A stretch of 64,000 nt of DNA from Arthrobacter sp. AQ5-06 (GTDB lineage: Bacteria > Actinomycetota > Actinomycetes > Actinomycetales > Micrococcaceae). Positions 53,593-61,981 of the stretch are shown in pieces. The notes under the pieces were generated by a model. The model had not been told where the DNA came from. It did not search any database and saw nothing but the letters and a program-made list of their open reading frames with translations. Location: NCBI RefSeq assembly GCF_003287955.1, contig NZ_QMKP01000018.1, positions 1 to 64,000 of the forward strand. The letters are read 5' to 3'. A program made the translations under genes and the position numbers. The first letter of the stretch is position 1, and each line of letters opens with the position of its first letter.

Positions 53593-55029
53593 TCAGCTTT
53601 TGAGTGCGGCCTCGGCTGCAGCCAACTGCGCGAATTCCTCTTCGGGAGCGCCTGCAACGATGCGGTGCCGGCTGTAGAACCAGTAGTAGAGGAGCGCTGC
53701 GCCAAAGATTGCAGCTGTAATGGATGCGGCGAATACGTCGACCACAAATGTTGCGACGACCGCGACCGCAGCAAGAACCAGCGCGATTGAGGTGGTGACG
53801 ACCCCTCCGGGTGTCCGGTAACCGCGGGGCAAGTCCGGTTCTTTCCTCCTCAGCACAATGTGCGAGAGGTTCAGGAGGACATAGGAGACTGTGGCACCAA
53901 AGACGGCGATGTTGATCAGGAGTGCGCCGTCACCGGTTATTGCCGCCAGCAAAAAGCCGATTGAGCCAGGGACGATCAGTGCCCAATAAGGGGTCCGCCG
54001 TTTGCCTGTCAGGGACAGCCATTTGGGAAGGTATCCTGCCCGGGACAGTGCGAAGAGCTGGCGGGAATAGGCATAAATGATGGAGAAGAAGCTGGCCACG
54101 AGCCCGGCGAGGCCAGCATAGTTGACGAAGTCCGCCAGGAAAGTGTTGCCGCCGTACGCCAGGCGCAGGGCCTCCGGGAGGGGATTATCGGATTCACTCA
54201 TTGCCGCTGACCCTGCGGCGCCCGGAACGAGTACGAGCATCAGGGCCCCGAAGACGACCAGAATCACTACAGCGACCATGATGCCCCGCGGCATGTCCTT
54301 CTTCGGATTGGCCGTCTCCTCAGCGGCCAGGGGAACCCCTTCGACTGCAAGGAAGAACCAGATGCCATATACCAGTGCACCGACGGCGCCGCTGATTCCC
54401 ATCGGGAGAAAAGCGCTCGAGGTGGGCGAGCCGTCAGGGACTATGTCAAAGAGGTTCTGGGCGTTGAAATGCGGGATCAGGCCCACGACTACGGCGGCCA
54501 GGGCGACGACGGCGACTGCGGTGATGCCGAAGATCATCTTGAGAGCCTCTCCCACTCCGCGGAGATGGATGCCCACAAAAACAGCGTAGGTCACCAGATA
54601 CACCGGCCAAGAGTTGGTCAGGCCGAAAAGTCCCAGCGCTTCAACGTAGCCGCCAATGAAGATGGCTATCGCAGCTGGCGCAACGGCGTATTCAATGAGC
54701 ACGGCCATCCCGGTGGCGAATCCGCCCAAGGGGCCCAGTGCGCGACGGGCGAAGCCATATCCGGCGCCTGTCGCAGGAAGTGCCGAGGACAGCTCGGCGA
54801 GGCCGAAAGCCATACACGTGTACATGACGCCCATGAGAACAAATGCGAGGAGGAGACCGCCCCAGCCGCCTTGGGCGAGGCCGAGGTTCCACCCTGCGAA
54901 GTCGCCGGAGATGACATAAGCAACGCCGAGTCCGGCAAGCAGGATCCACCCCGCGGCTCCGCGCTTCAGCTGCCGGTGCTGGAGATATTGCTTGTCTTCG
55001 GTAAGCTGGGCTGATTCAGAGGATGACAC
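53593..55029 (-). CDS. Ethanolamine permease (APC superfamily)
   Basis: A 478-residue amino-acid/polyamine/organocation transporter with about 12 helices. The N-terminal stretch (RQLKRGAAGWILLAGLGVAYVISGDFAGWNLGLAQGGWGG) and ALGPLGGFATGMAVLIEYAVAPAAIAIFIGGY closely match ethanolamine permeases. It is the first gene of the five-gene operon and brings in the substrate. A putrescine permease is possible but less similar. Confidence 0.82.
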   Translation of the reverse strand: MSSSESAQLTEDKQYLQHRQLKRGAAGWILLAGLGVAYVISGDFAGWNLGLAQGGWGGLLLAFVLMGVMYTCMAFGLAELSSALPATGAGYGFARRALGPLGGFATGMAVLIEYAVAPAAIAIFIGGYVEALGLFGLTNSWPVYLVTYAVFVGIHLRGVGEALKMIFGITAVAVVALAAVVVGLIPHFNAQNLFDIVPDGSPTSSAFLPMGISGAVGALVYGIWFFLAVEGVPLAAEETANPKKDMPRGIMVAVVILVVFGALMLVLVPGAAGSAAMSESDNPLPEALRLAYGGNTFLADFVNYAGLAGLVASFFSIIYAYSRQLFALSRAGYLPKWLSLTGKRRTPYWALIVPGSIGFLLAAITGDGALLINIAVFGATVSYVLLNLSHIVLRRKEPDLPRGYRTPGGVVTTSIALVLAAVAVVATFVVDVFAASITAAIFGAALLYYWFYSRHRIVAGAPEEEFAQLAAAEAALKS

Positions 55030-55237
55030 TGTGAATCCCTTCGTCCAACGGTATTGGTATGAAATAAGACCATAAGCTCGTTACAGTGTGGGTCAGATCA
55101 CGCGTACGGTCAAGGGGGTTCGTTGATCTCGGCCAACTTTTCCTCGGTTCAACTGTGCTTCCGGCCGGCGCGGCGGTTTTCCCGCTTCAACGGGCCCCCT
55201 GCCATAGGCCTGTTTTTGGACCGATTAGGATAAGCGT

Positions 55238-55999
55238 ATGGAAGAGGAACTGCTCGGAAGCCCCGCCCCGATTCTCCGCCCGGTCCGGCATGGCAACGCC
55301 TTCGAGGAGACCATCGAACGTTTGCTCCAGAACATCAAGCTCGGTCTGTTCGGTGTAGAGACCAAGCTGCCAGCTGAGCGGGAACTTGCCGAGATGCTGG
55401 GCGTATCGCGGGCCACCCTGCGGGATGCCCTGGCCGAGCTGCAGAAGGCCGGATACGTTGAAGTTCAGCGCGGCCGCTATGGAGGAACGTACGTGTGCAG
55501 CCGGCCCCCTGCAGGTTCGGGGTCCTACCCGGAACTCGATCCGGCCGAGGTGGACGATGTTCTTACCTTTCGCGGCATACTCGAGCCGGCGGCCGCATCC
55601 TTGGCGGCCAAGGCAACGTTATCCCCTGCCCAGCGCAGTCACCTGCTCAGGACTTTGGCCGAGGTGGCCAGTGCACCTGCAAATCTGTACCGGCCGAAGG
55701 ACGCAAGATTCCATGTGGCGATCGCAGAAGTGGCTGGATCGCCAAGCCTTGCCCGCGCGGTGGCGGATGTCCGCTCAAAGGTGAGTGACCTGCTGGACCG
55801 GATACCTCTTATCCAGCCCAACCTGGAACATTCCAACCGGCAGCACCAGGAAATAGTGGACGCGATACTCCGGGGCGACGATGAGGCAGCCTATAAAGCG
55901 GCGCAAGATCATCTGCAGGGAACAGCATCGCTGCTACATGGATTCCTCGGATCCTCCCAGGCAGATGGTTTCCCGCAATCATCTGCATTGAAGCGTTGA
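55238..55999 (+). CDS. FadR-type GntR-family regulator
   Basis: A 253-residue regulator. The winged helix (FGVETKLPAERELAEMLGVSRATLRDALAELQKAGYVEVQRGRYGGTYV) is followed by an all-helical FCD effector domain with the metal-ligand pattern (FRGILEP; DARFHVAIAEVAGS; HQEIVDAILRGD). Divergent from the ethanolamine permease gene over a 208-base intergenic region, so it is the likely pathway regulator. No unambiguous operator was found. Confidence 0.85.
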   Translation: MEEELLGSPAPILRPVRHGNAFEETIERLLQNIKLGLFGVETKLPAERELAEMLGVSRATLRDALAELQKAGYVEVQRGRYGGTYVCSRPPAGSGSYPELDPAEVDDVLTFRGILEPAAASLAAKATLSPAQRSHLLRTLAEVASAPANLYRPKDARFHVAIAEVAGSPSLARAVADVRSKVSDLLDRIPLIQPNLEHSNRQHQEIVDAILRGDDEAAYKAAQDHLQGTASLLHGFLGSSQADGFPQSSALKR

Positions 56000-56131
56000 G
56001 TTGGCAGGCCTTCCCCCATTTCGAGCGCGCCGGACAGGCGCGGACAGTCAGTGGCTCGCGGCTCGCTCGGAGGCGACCACCTGGTAAGCGGCGCAGCGGG
56101 GCGACGTGCCCGTGCTGGCAACCAGCTGTTG

Positions 56132-56372
56132 CTAGTGGAGGTGTTCTTTGCCGAGGACCGGAACTTGGTCCGCCGTGCTGGCACGACTAAGGGGAATCGG
56201 CCAGCGGGCCCCACGGATCGGATCAATCGCGTCGTCCGTGATCCCGGCGGTGAAGTCCTCGAAGCCGAAGACCTTGAAAGCGCTTCGCGCCCGAATTTCG
56301 CGCTGTCGGCAACGAAGAACGCCTCCGCTGCGACAGAGCGGATCTTCCGTTTGAGCTCGATTGAGTAGCTGG
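56132..56372 (-). pseudogene. DeoR-family regulator, C-terminal remnant with frameshift
   Basis: The minus strand reads LKRKIRSVAAEAFFVADSAKFGREA, the ribose-phosphate-isomerase-like end of DeoR/GlpR repressors. One base change near 56277 moves the frame, and it continues VFGFEDFTAGITDDAIDP to a stop at 56132-56134. No DNA-binding part is nearby. Confidence 0.5.
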
Positions 56373-56384
56373 AACTCGGCGGCG

Positions 56385-56438
56385 ATAGACGAACTTCGTA
56401 TGACCAGACTGGCGGAGCAAGAATCCGCAACTTTATGA
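56385..56438 (+). pseudogene. Integrase C-terminal remnant
   Basis: The peptide DELRMTRLAEQESATL before a TGA matches DDLRMIRLAQEEAATL at 49007-49057, and the DNA of both copies is alike for about 60 bases, continuing past the stop (GATGCTGCCT). Only the 3' end is left. Confidence 0.45.
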
Positions 56439-56573
56439 TGCTGCCTGAAATCGCGAGGCGCGGGAGCCGTCGGTCTGCGTAGACTCCAGCAGCCCGCCGC
56501 CGACCCAGCGCTTCAGCGCGAGCTTCTCGGCGCCGTCGAACTCCATGAGGGCCAGCCGGCAGAGCTCCAACAT
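56433..56573 (-). CDS. Small ORF, uncertain
   Basis: A 46-residue frame (MLELCRLALMEFDGAEKLAL...) with GGAGAA just before its ATG. Composition is protein-like, but it overlaps gene debris on both strands and may itself be a fragment. Not recognised. The rest of 56000-56749 holds no other supported gene. Confidence 0.25.
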   Translation of the reverse strand: MLELCRLALMEFDGAEKLALKRWVGGGLLESTQTDGSRASRFQAAS

Positions 56574-56721
56574 TTCTCCTCCACGCGGCAGCGAACACCC
56601 TGGTCGTCATCTCTTGAGCAGGAACCGTGAAAGCGATTGCACTCGGGGTGCATCGGATGGCCGATCTTGAAGCCTGCCGCACAGCCGGGGGCTGGGTCGT
56701 CCGCACTTTTGTCCTTGCGCT

Positions 56722-56748
56722 CTTACTTTATTCGCCGTATAGAGTAAG
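56722..56748. promoter_or_regulatory. Inverted repeat before the ROK regulator
   Basis: CTTACTTTAT and ATAGAGTAAG flank a 7-base centre with one mismatch. It directly precedes the ATG at 56750, as expected for an autoregulatory ROK operator overlapping the promoter. Confidence 0.55.
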
Positions 56749-56749
56749 T

Positions 56750-57904
56750 ATGTTACCTGGATCACAGCGGAGCGCCCCGACGGGGAGGGGTGCGCTGCGC
56801 AGAATCCGGGTCAGCGCCATCTTCAGCACCCTGCTGGAGGCAGGTCCCCTGGCCCGGACAGACTTGGCCCACCGGACCGGCTACAGCCCCTCCACGGTCA
56901 CGGGCATCGTGCAGGACCTCAGCGACGCCGGCTACCTGCGCGTGGTGGGGCAACAGGAATCGACGGGTGGCCGCCGGCGGACCCTGATCGAGCTCAACCG
57001 CTCCGCGGTGACCATCGCCGTCGTCGGTCTCCGGGGCACCCGGATCTGGTGCGCACTGGTGGACCTTGAGGGCAAGCGTCTGGATGCTGCCGAACAGGAA
57101 TCCTATCCCGCGGACCCCGTGGGCAGCACGGCGAGCACGGTGATGTCCCTCCACCAACGGGCGGAGATTCCGCCCGTTCACGTGGTGGTGGCGCTGCCGG
57201 GCGTCGTCGCCTCCGACGGTTCGCTGGCCCTGGCTGCCGCATTCGGCCCGGTGGCCCACCTCCGCCTCGTGGACGAGCTCGAAGCCACAACAGGGCTACG
57301 CACCACCGTGGAAAATGACGTCAACCTCATCGCTCTGGGGGAGCGCGTGGACGGCGCAGGCAATGGTGTGGACGATCTGGTCCTGATCCATGTTGCTGAG
57401 GGAATCGGGGCCACGATCATCGCCAGGGGAGAAGTGCTGAACGGGGCAAGCCGTTCCGCAGGCGAAATCGGGTTCCGTCCTCAGGGCCTGGAGGCCAGCA
57501 CGCGCGAGGAACGCGGGGACTACGAAAGGCGCTGGACCGCCTCCGGCATCCGTGAATCGGGAGCGTTGCTTGGCCAGTCGCTGCCTGAGGGGACGGTGGT
57601 TGAGTCCCTCTGCAGTGCAGATTCGCCGGCCGCCGGCCGGCTCATGGATGACGTCATCCAGGCCTGGGCTTTCGCCGCCATCATCTGCGTTTGCGTTGTC
57701 AACCCGGCACGCGTGATTTTCTCCGGCGACGCGGTCCTCCTGACCGGCGATGCGCGCGAGAAGCTCCGCGGCAGGGTGGAAAGATCGGCGCCGTCCCTGA
57801 CCGAGGTCGTTTTCGCCGAGCTCGGACAGGCGGCCATCCTCCATGGCGCCATCGCGAAGGTGATGAAGACGCCGGCGGCTCTCTTCGCAGAGGCGGTCGG
57901 GTGA
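56750..57904 (+). CDS. ROK-family transcriptional regulator
   Basis: A 384-residue regulator: an N-terminal MarR-like winged helix (IRVSAIFSTLLEAGPLARTDLAHRTGYSPSTVTGIVQDLSDAGYLRV) joined to a ROK sugar-kinase-like domain (VENDVNLIALGER; GIGATIIARGEVLNGASRSAGEIGFRP). The zinc-finger cysteines of active ROK kinases are absent, consistent with a sensor. The ATG at 56750 has no leader ribosome-binding site. It heads the ABC/lyase/kinase operon and likely senses its substrate. Confidence 0.8.
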   Translation: MLPGSQRSAPTGRGALRRIRVSAIFSTLLEAGPLARTDLAHRTGYSPSTVTGIVQDLSDAGYLRVVGQQESTGGRRRTLIELNRSAVTIAVVGLRGTRIWCALVDLEGKRLDAAEQESYPADPVGSTASTVMSLHQRAEIPPVHVVVALPGVVASDGSLALAAAFGPVAHLRLVDELEATTGLRTTVENDVNLIALGERVDGAGNGVDDLVLIHVAEGIGATIIARGEVLNGASRSAGEIGFRPQGLEASTREERGDYERRWTASGIRESGALLGQSLPEGTVVESLCSADSPAAGRLMDDVIQAWAFAAIICVCVVNPARVIFSGDAVLLTGDAREKLRGRVERSAPSLTEVVFAELGQAAILHGAIAKVMKTPAALFAEAVG

Positions 57905-57961
57905 ACGAACCACGATGATTCCTTTCAAACCATCAGCCTGACAAAATACTAGGAGAAACCA

Positions 57962-59035
57962 ATGTCACGTCCATTGCGATTCGCGCTGCTGGCCGGCGGT
58001 GTCGCACTCACCCTGGGAATGTCTGCCTGCGGACTCGACTCTCCCAAGCCCGCCGAATCGTCGCCCGGAGCCGAAAGTCCAAGGACCCTGACCATCTACA
58101 CGGCGCGGGACAAAGCCCTGGCCACCGAAGTAATAGCAGATTTCGAAAAGGCCAACCCGAATTACGCGGGCAAAGTCCAACTGCTGACACTGGGCGCGCA
58201 GGAGGCCCTGGAACGCGTCAAGGCCGAGAAGTCCAACCCGCAGGGTGACATCTGGTGGGGCGGCACGCAACAGCAGATGCGGCAGGCCGCTGCTGAGCAG
58301 GTACTGGCTCCGGCGCCGAAGGACGTTATCGATGCCGTCCCCGCCGCCCAGCGCGATGCGGACGGACTCTGGGTAGGGGAGATGAAGCTGGCCGAGGTCA
58401 TCTTCTACAACAAGGACATGCTCACCGCAGACCAGGCGCCCAAGGACTGGGATGACCTCATCAGCCCCGCGATGAAGGACAAGATCGCCATCCGCGACGT
58501 CCTGGCATCCGGCACCATGCGCAGCATTTACGCAGCGATGATTGACCGCCAGTTCGACGCGGCGGGCAGCCCCGACGCAGGCTACGAGTGGCTCAAGAAA
58601 CTGGATGCAAACACGAAGGTCTACGCCGCCAACCCGACGGACCTTTACCTGCGGATCACACGCCAGGAAGCCGCGGTCACCGCCTGGAACCTGCAGGACG
58701 TCATGCTGCAGATCCAGAACCAGAAGGCGCCTTTCACTCCGGTAGTGCCGGCATCCGGGGCGCCGATGCTCATTGACGGCGTGGCGAAGATCAAGAACGG
58801 CCCGTCTTCTGCCGGAGCGGATGCCTTCCTTTCCTTCCTCATGAGCAAGGACGAGCAGAGCAAGCTCTCAGAGACGTACTTCCAGATCCCCACGACCTCA
58901 CTGCCCAAGGAACCGTCCTGGCTGGCTGACCTGAACCTGAAGGAAATGAACGTCAACTGGGAACGCGTCAACAAGAGTGAGCCGGAGTGGAGCAGCTACT
59001 GGGCTGCCAACATCAAGGGCCAAGGCAACAGGTAA
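57962..59035 (+). CDS. ABC transporter substrate-binding lipoprotein (FbpA-like)
   Basis: A 357-residue periplasmic-type binding protein with lipobox MSAC (Cys near residue 23). The fold is that of iron(III)/thiamine/polyamine-type binding proteins (LTIYTARDKALATEVIADFEKANP; WWGGTQQQMRQAAAE; EVIFYNKDML). The iron-binding Tyr pair of FbpA is not clearly present, so the cargo may be an organic ligand. ATG follows AGGAGAAACC. Confidence 0.82.
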   Translation: MSRPLRFALLAGGVALTLGMSACGLDSPKPAESSPGAESPRTLTIYTARDKALATEVIADFEKANPNYAGKVQLLTLGAQEALERVKAEKSNPQGDIWWGGTQQQMRQAAAEQVLAPAPKDVIDAVPAAQRDADGLWVGEMKLAEVIFYNKDMLTADQAPKDWDDLISPAMKDKIAIRDVLASGTMRSIYAAMIDRQFDAAGSPDAGYEWLKKLDANTKVYAANPTDLYLRITRQEAAVTAWNLQDVMLQIQNQKAPFTPVVPASGAPMLIDGVAKIKNGPSSAGADAFLSFLMSKDEQSKLSETYFQIPTTSLPKEPSWLADLNLKEMNVNWERVNKSEPEWSSYWAANIKGQGNR

Positions 59036-59117
59036 CGCCTTGTCTGGCGGGGCGGCCACCGTCCGCCCCGCCTCACACCCCCGGCCAGCAGGCAACCACC
59101 ACCCCTGTGGAGCAACC

Positions 59118-60212
59118 ATGACACGCGTCTTCCTCAACCGCATCAGCAAGCAATATCCGGGAGCCAAGCCGGCAGTATCGAACCTCACAGTCACCATAGA
59201 CGACGGCGAATTCTTCACCCTGCTGGGTCCTTCCGGCTGCGGCAAATCAACAACCCTGCGGATGGTGGCAGGATTTATCCAACCTTCCAGCGGAAGCATC
59301 CACTTCGGCGACAAGGACGTCACCAACGCGGCACCGAACAAGCGGGACACCGGCATGGTCTTCCAGAACTACGCCCTGTTCCCGCACATGAGCGTCCGGG
59401 GAAACGTCGCCTACGGCCTGAATGCGCGCAACGTGCCCAGGCAGGACAAGAACCGGCGGATCGACGAGGCACTCGCCCAGGTGGGACTTGAGGAATTCGG
59501 CGACCGCCGGATCGACATGCTTTCCGGCGGGCAGCAGCAGCGTGTGGCCCTGGCCCGGGCCCTGGTGATCCGTCCGGCGGCGCTGCTGCTGGACGAGCCG
59601 CTGTCCAACCTGGACGCGAAGCTGCGCGAGGAAACGCGCACCGAAATCAGGTCCACGCAGAAGGCAGCAGGCACGACCTGCCTTTACGTCACCCATGACC
59701 AGGCCGAGGCCATGGCGATGAGCGACAGGGTGGCCGTGCTCAATGCCGGCGAACTCCATCAGGTGGGGTCACCGCGCGAGGTCTACAACCATCCCGCGAC
59801 GTCCTTCGTCGCCAGATTCATCGGCCGCTCCAATGTGGTGGCCTGCACCGTGCTGGGCGTCGACGGCGCCGGCGGCGGCTCAGTCAGCATCCGCCTGGCC
59901 GACGGCACGGTTCTCAAGACACCCCGGGTGGAGGGATCGATATCCGCCCGGGTCTCCGCCGGGGACCAGGCGGCGGTGTCGCTCCGACCGGAATCCATCG
60001 GCCTCAGCGTCAGCCCCGGCCAGGAGACGGCGGGTCAACTCGCAGGGAGGGTCCTGACCGCGGAGTTCACCGGCGCAGTCAATATCTACGAGATCGACTG
60101 GCACGGCGAACGGATCGTCGTCTCGGCGCCGGACAGCGTTGACCGTGCCGAACCAGGGGACCTCGTGTCGATGGGACCGCACCAGGACCGCGTGTGGCTG
60201 GTGGAACCGTGA
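59118..60212 (+). CDS. ABC transporter ATP-binding protein (FbpC/PotA-like)
   Basis: A 364-residue ATPase. Walker A GPSGCGKST (about residues 38-46), Q-loop FQNYALFPHM, signature LSGGQQQR, Walker B ALLLDEPLSNLD and the switch His in VTHDQAEA are intact. A C-terminal TOBE domain follows (about residue 280 onwards). Drives the importer with the neighbouring permease; GTGA overlap with that gene. Confidence 0.9.
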   Translation: MTRVFLNRISKQYPGAKPAVSNLTVTIDDGEFFTLLGPSGCGKSTTLRMVAGFIQPSSGSIHFGDKDVTNAAPNKRDTGMVFQNYALFPHMSVRGNVAYGLNARNVPRQDKNRRIDEALAQVGLEEFGDRRIDMLSGGQQQRVALARALVIRPAALLLDEPLSNLDAKLREETRTEIRSTQKAAGTTCLYVTHDQAEAMAMSDRVAVLNAGELHQVGSPREVYNHPATSFVARFIGRSNVVACTVLGVDGAGGGSVSIRLADGTVLKTPRVEGSISARVSAGDQAAVSLRPESIGLSVSPGQETAGQLAGRVLTAEFTGAVNIYEIDWHGERIVVSAPDSVDRAEPGDLVSMGPHQDRVWLVEP

Positions 60213-61960
60213 CAATCGCTGCTCCGAGGATCCGGAGCCGGTCCTCCCTCACGTCGTCGGACCGGTTCGTCTACTTCCTCGCCGCCCCAGTGGCACTGGT
60301 GCTGCTGGTGTACATCGTGGTGCCGATGCTTGCCACCGCCATCACCAGCGCCGGGGGAGGCGGAAGCGCCTACTCAGGATTCCTCAGCGGCTCATCCGCA
60401 GCCGCGCTGGGCCTCTCGGTGGGCATCTCGGTGGGATCGGTCCTGACCACAGGAATACTCGGCACGGCACTCGCCGTCCTGCTGTCCCGCTTTGATTTTC
60501 CGGGCCGAAGGGTCCTGCGGCTCTTCGCGTTGCTGCCCATGGCGCTGCCTCCGCTGATTGGCGCCGTGTCCTTCTACTTCCTGTACGCCGAAAGCGGCAT
60601 TGTTCCGCGCTTCCTGGCGCGCTACTTAGGCGCCGACGCAGGGGCGGTTTCCGCCAATGGCGTATGGGGCGTGCTCCTGGTCCACACCATGACCATGTAC
60701 CCCTACTTCTACCTCGCCGTCGCCTCGGCGCTGGCCGGATCCGATGCGTCAATGGAGGAGGCGGCGCTGAACCTCGGCGCAAGCCGCTTCCGGATGTGGC
60801 GCACGGTGCTCCTGCCGATGCTCACGCCGGCGCTGGTCTCCGGAACCCTGCTGACATTCATGGTCTCGATGGCATCCTTCACGGCGCCCCAGTTCTACAA
60901 CGTGCAGACCCTGACAATGCAGATCGTCGCCTCACGGACCAGCGGGGCATACAATGTGGCCGCGGCGCAGGCCGTGGTCCTCTCCGTCGTCTCCATCTTT
61001 TTCCTGCTGTCCATGCGCTGGTACGAAAACCGGCGCCTCCACCGCGGCTCCTCCAAGGGGACGCCCCAGGCCGTGAAGGTCCTGCATGGTGTGCTGCCCC
61101 GGGCTGCCGCCGGCGTCGGATCGCTGCTGCTGGTCCTGTTCCTGATGGCGCCCCCGGCCACCATTGCACTGCTGTCCTTCACCGTGGATGGCTCGTGGAC
61201 CACGCAGATCCTTCCGCCGGACTACACCCTGGGGAACTTCACGCGGATCTTCACGGACCCCGTCACCTTGCGCCCCATCCTGGTGAGTGCCCAGATGTCC
61301 TTCCTGGCCATGATTGGCTGCATCCTGATCGGGGTCCTTGGCGCGTGGGTGGTCACCCGGTGGAAAGGCCCGGGCAAGGCCCTGCTCGATGTGATGGTTA
61401 TGCTCCCGTGGGCGCTTCCCGGCACCGTCATCGGCGTCAACATCGTCACGGCCTTCGCCACTCCTGGCCCGTTCAACCTGGGCCAAGTACTCATCGGATC
61501 CCTCTGGATCCTCCCGGTGGCCTATTTCGTCCGGTTCCTGCCGCTGGTCTTCCGCTCCGCCAACGCTTCCCTGGCCCAGATCGATCCCAGCGTCGAGGAA
61601 GCCGCACGCAACCTGGGAGCGGGTCCCTGGCGTGCCCTGCGGACCGTAACGGTGCCCCTGATGTCCCGTGGAATCCTGGCCGGTGCGCTTATGGCCTTCA
61701 TCCAGGGATTCGGGGAGTACGTGGCTTCCGTGGTGGTTTACCCAGCCCGCTACGCTCCACTGTCCGTCGAGATTTACAACCGCATCTACTCCAACGAGTT
61801 CGGCACAGCCGCAGCCTACGGCACGCTTCAGATGGCGCTGATCCTCGTGGTCCTGGTCATCGCGCAACGGCTGGAGACTCCCCGCCGCGACAGGATGGCA
61901 CGGGGCGAGCAGCCCGCCGGCGCGCCCCTAACTCCCGTTATGGCCCCCACACCCACCTGA
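60209..61960 (+). CDS. Fused ABC transporter permease (FbpB-like, two domains)
   Basis: A 583-residue permease with two fused membrane domains of six helices each. Both EAA loops are visible: MEEAALNLGASRFRMWRTVLLPML and VEEAARNLGAGPWRALRTVTVPLM. The fused form is typical of FbpB/iron-type importers. The GTG start overlaps the ATPase stop. Confidence 0.88.
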   Translation: MTIAAPRIRSRSSLTSSDRFVYFLAAPVALVLLVYIVVPMLATAITSAGGGGSAYSGFLSGSSAAALGLSVGISVGSVLTTGILGTALAVLLSRFDFPGRRVLRLFALLPMALPPLIGAVSFYFLYAESGIVPRFLARYLGADAGAVSANGVWGVLLVHTMTMYPYFYLAVASALAGSDASMEEAALNLGASRFRMWRTVLLPMLTPALVSGTLLTFMVSMASFTAPQFYNVQTLTMQIVASRTSGAYNVAAAQAVVLSVVSIFFLLSMRWYENRRLHRGSSKGTPQAVKVLHGVLPRAAAGVGSLLLVLFLMAPPATIALLSFTVDGSWTTQILPPDYTLGNFTRIFTDPVTLRPILVSAQMSFLAMIGCILIGVLGAWVVTRWKGPGKALLDVMVMLPWALPGTVIGVNIVTAFATPGPFNLGQVLIGSLWILPVAYFVRFLPLVFRSANASLAQIDPSVEEAARNLGAGPWRALRTVTVPLMSRGILAGALMAFIQGFGEYVASVVVYPARYAPLSVEIYNRIYSNEFGTAAAYGTLQMALILVVLVIAQRLETPRRDRMARGEQPAGAPLTPVMAPTPT

Positions 61961-61981
61961 TCCACGAAACCGGTGATACGA

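Noticed and set aside
49249..55999. Reading the cluster as a classical Puu putrescine pathway
   Set aside because: The ligase, aldehyde dehydrogenase and hydrolase fit, but there is no PuuB-type FAD oxidase or PuuE transaminase, and the permease resembles ethanolamine carriers.
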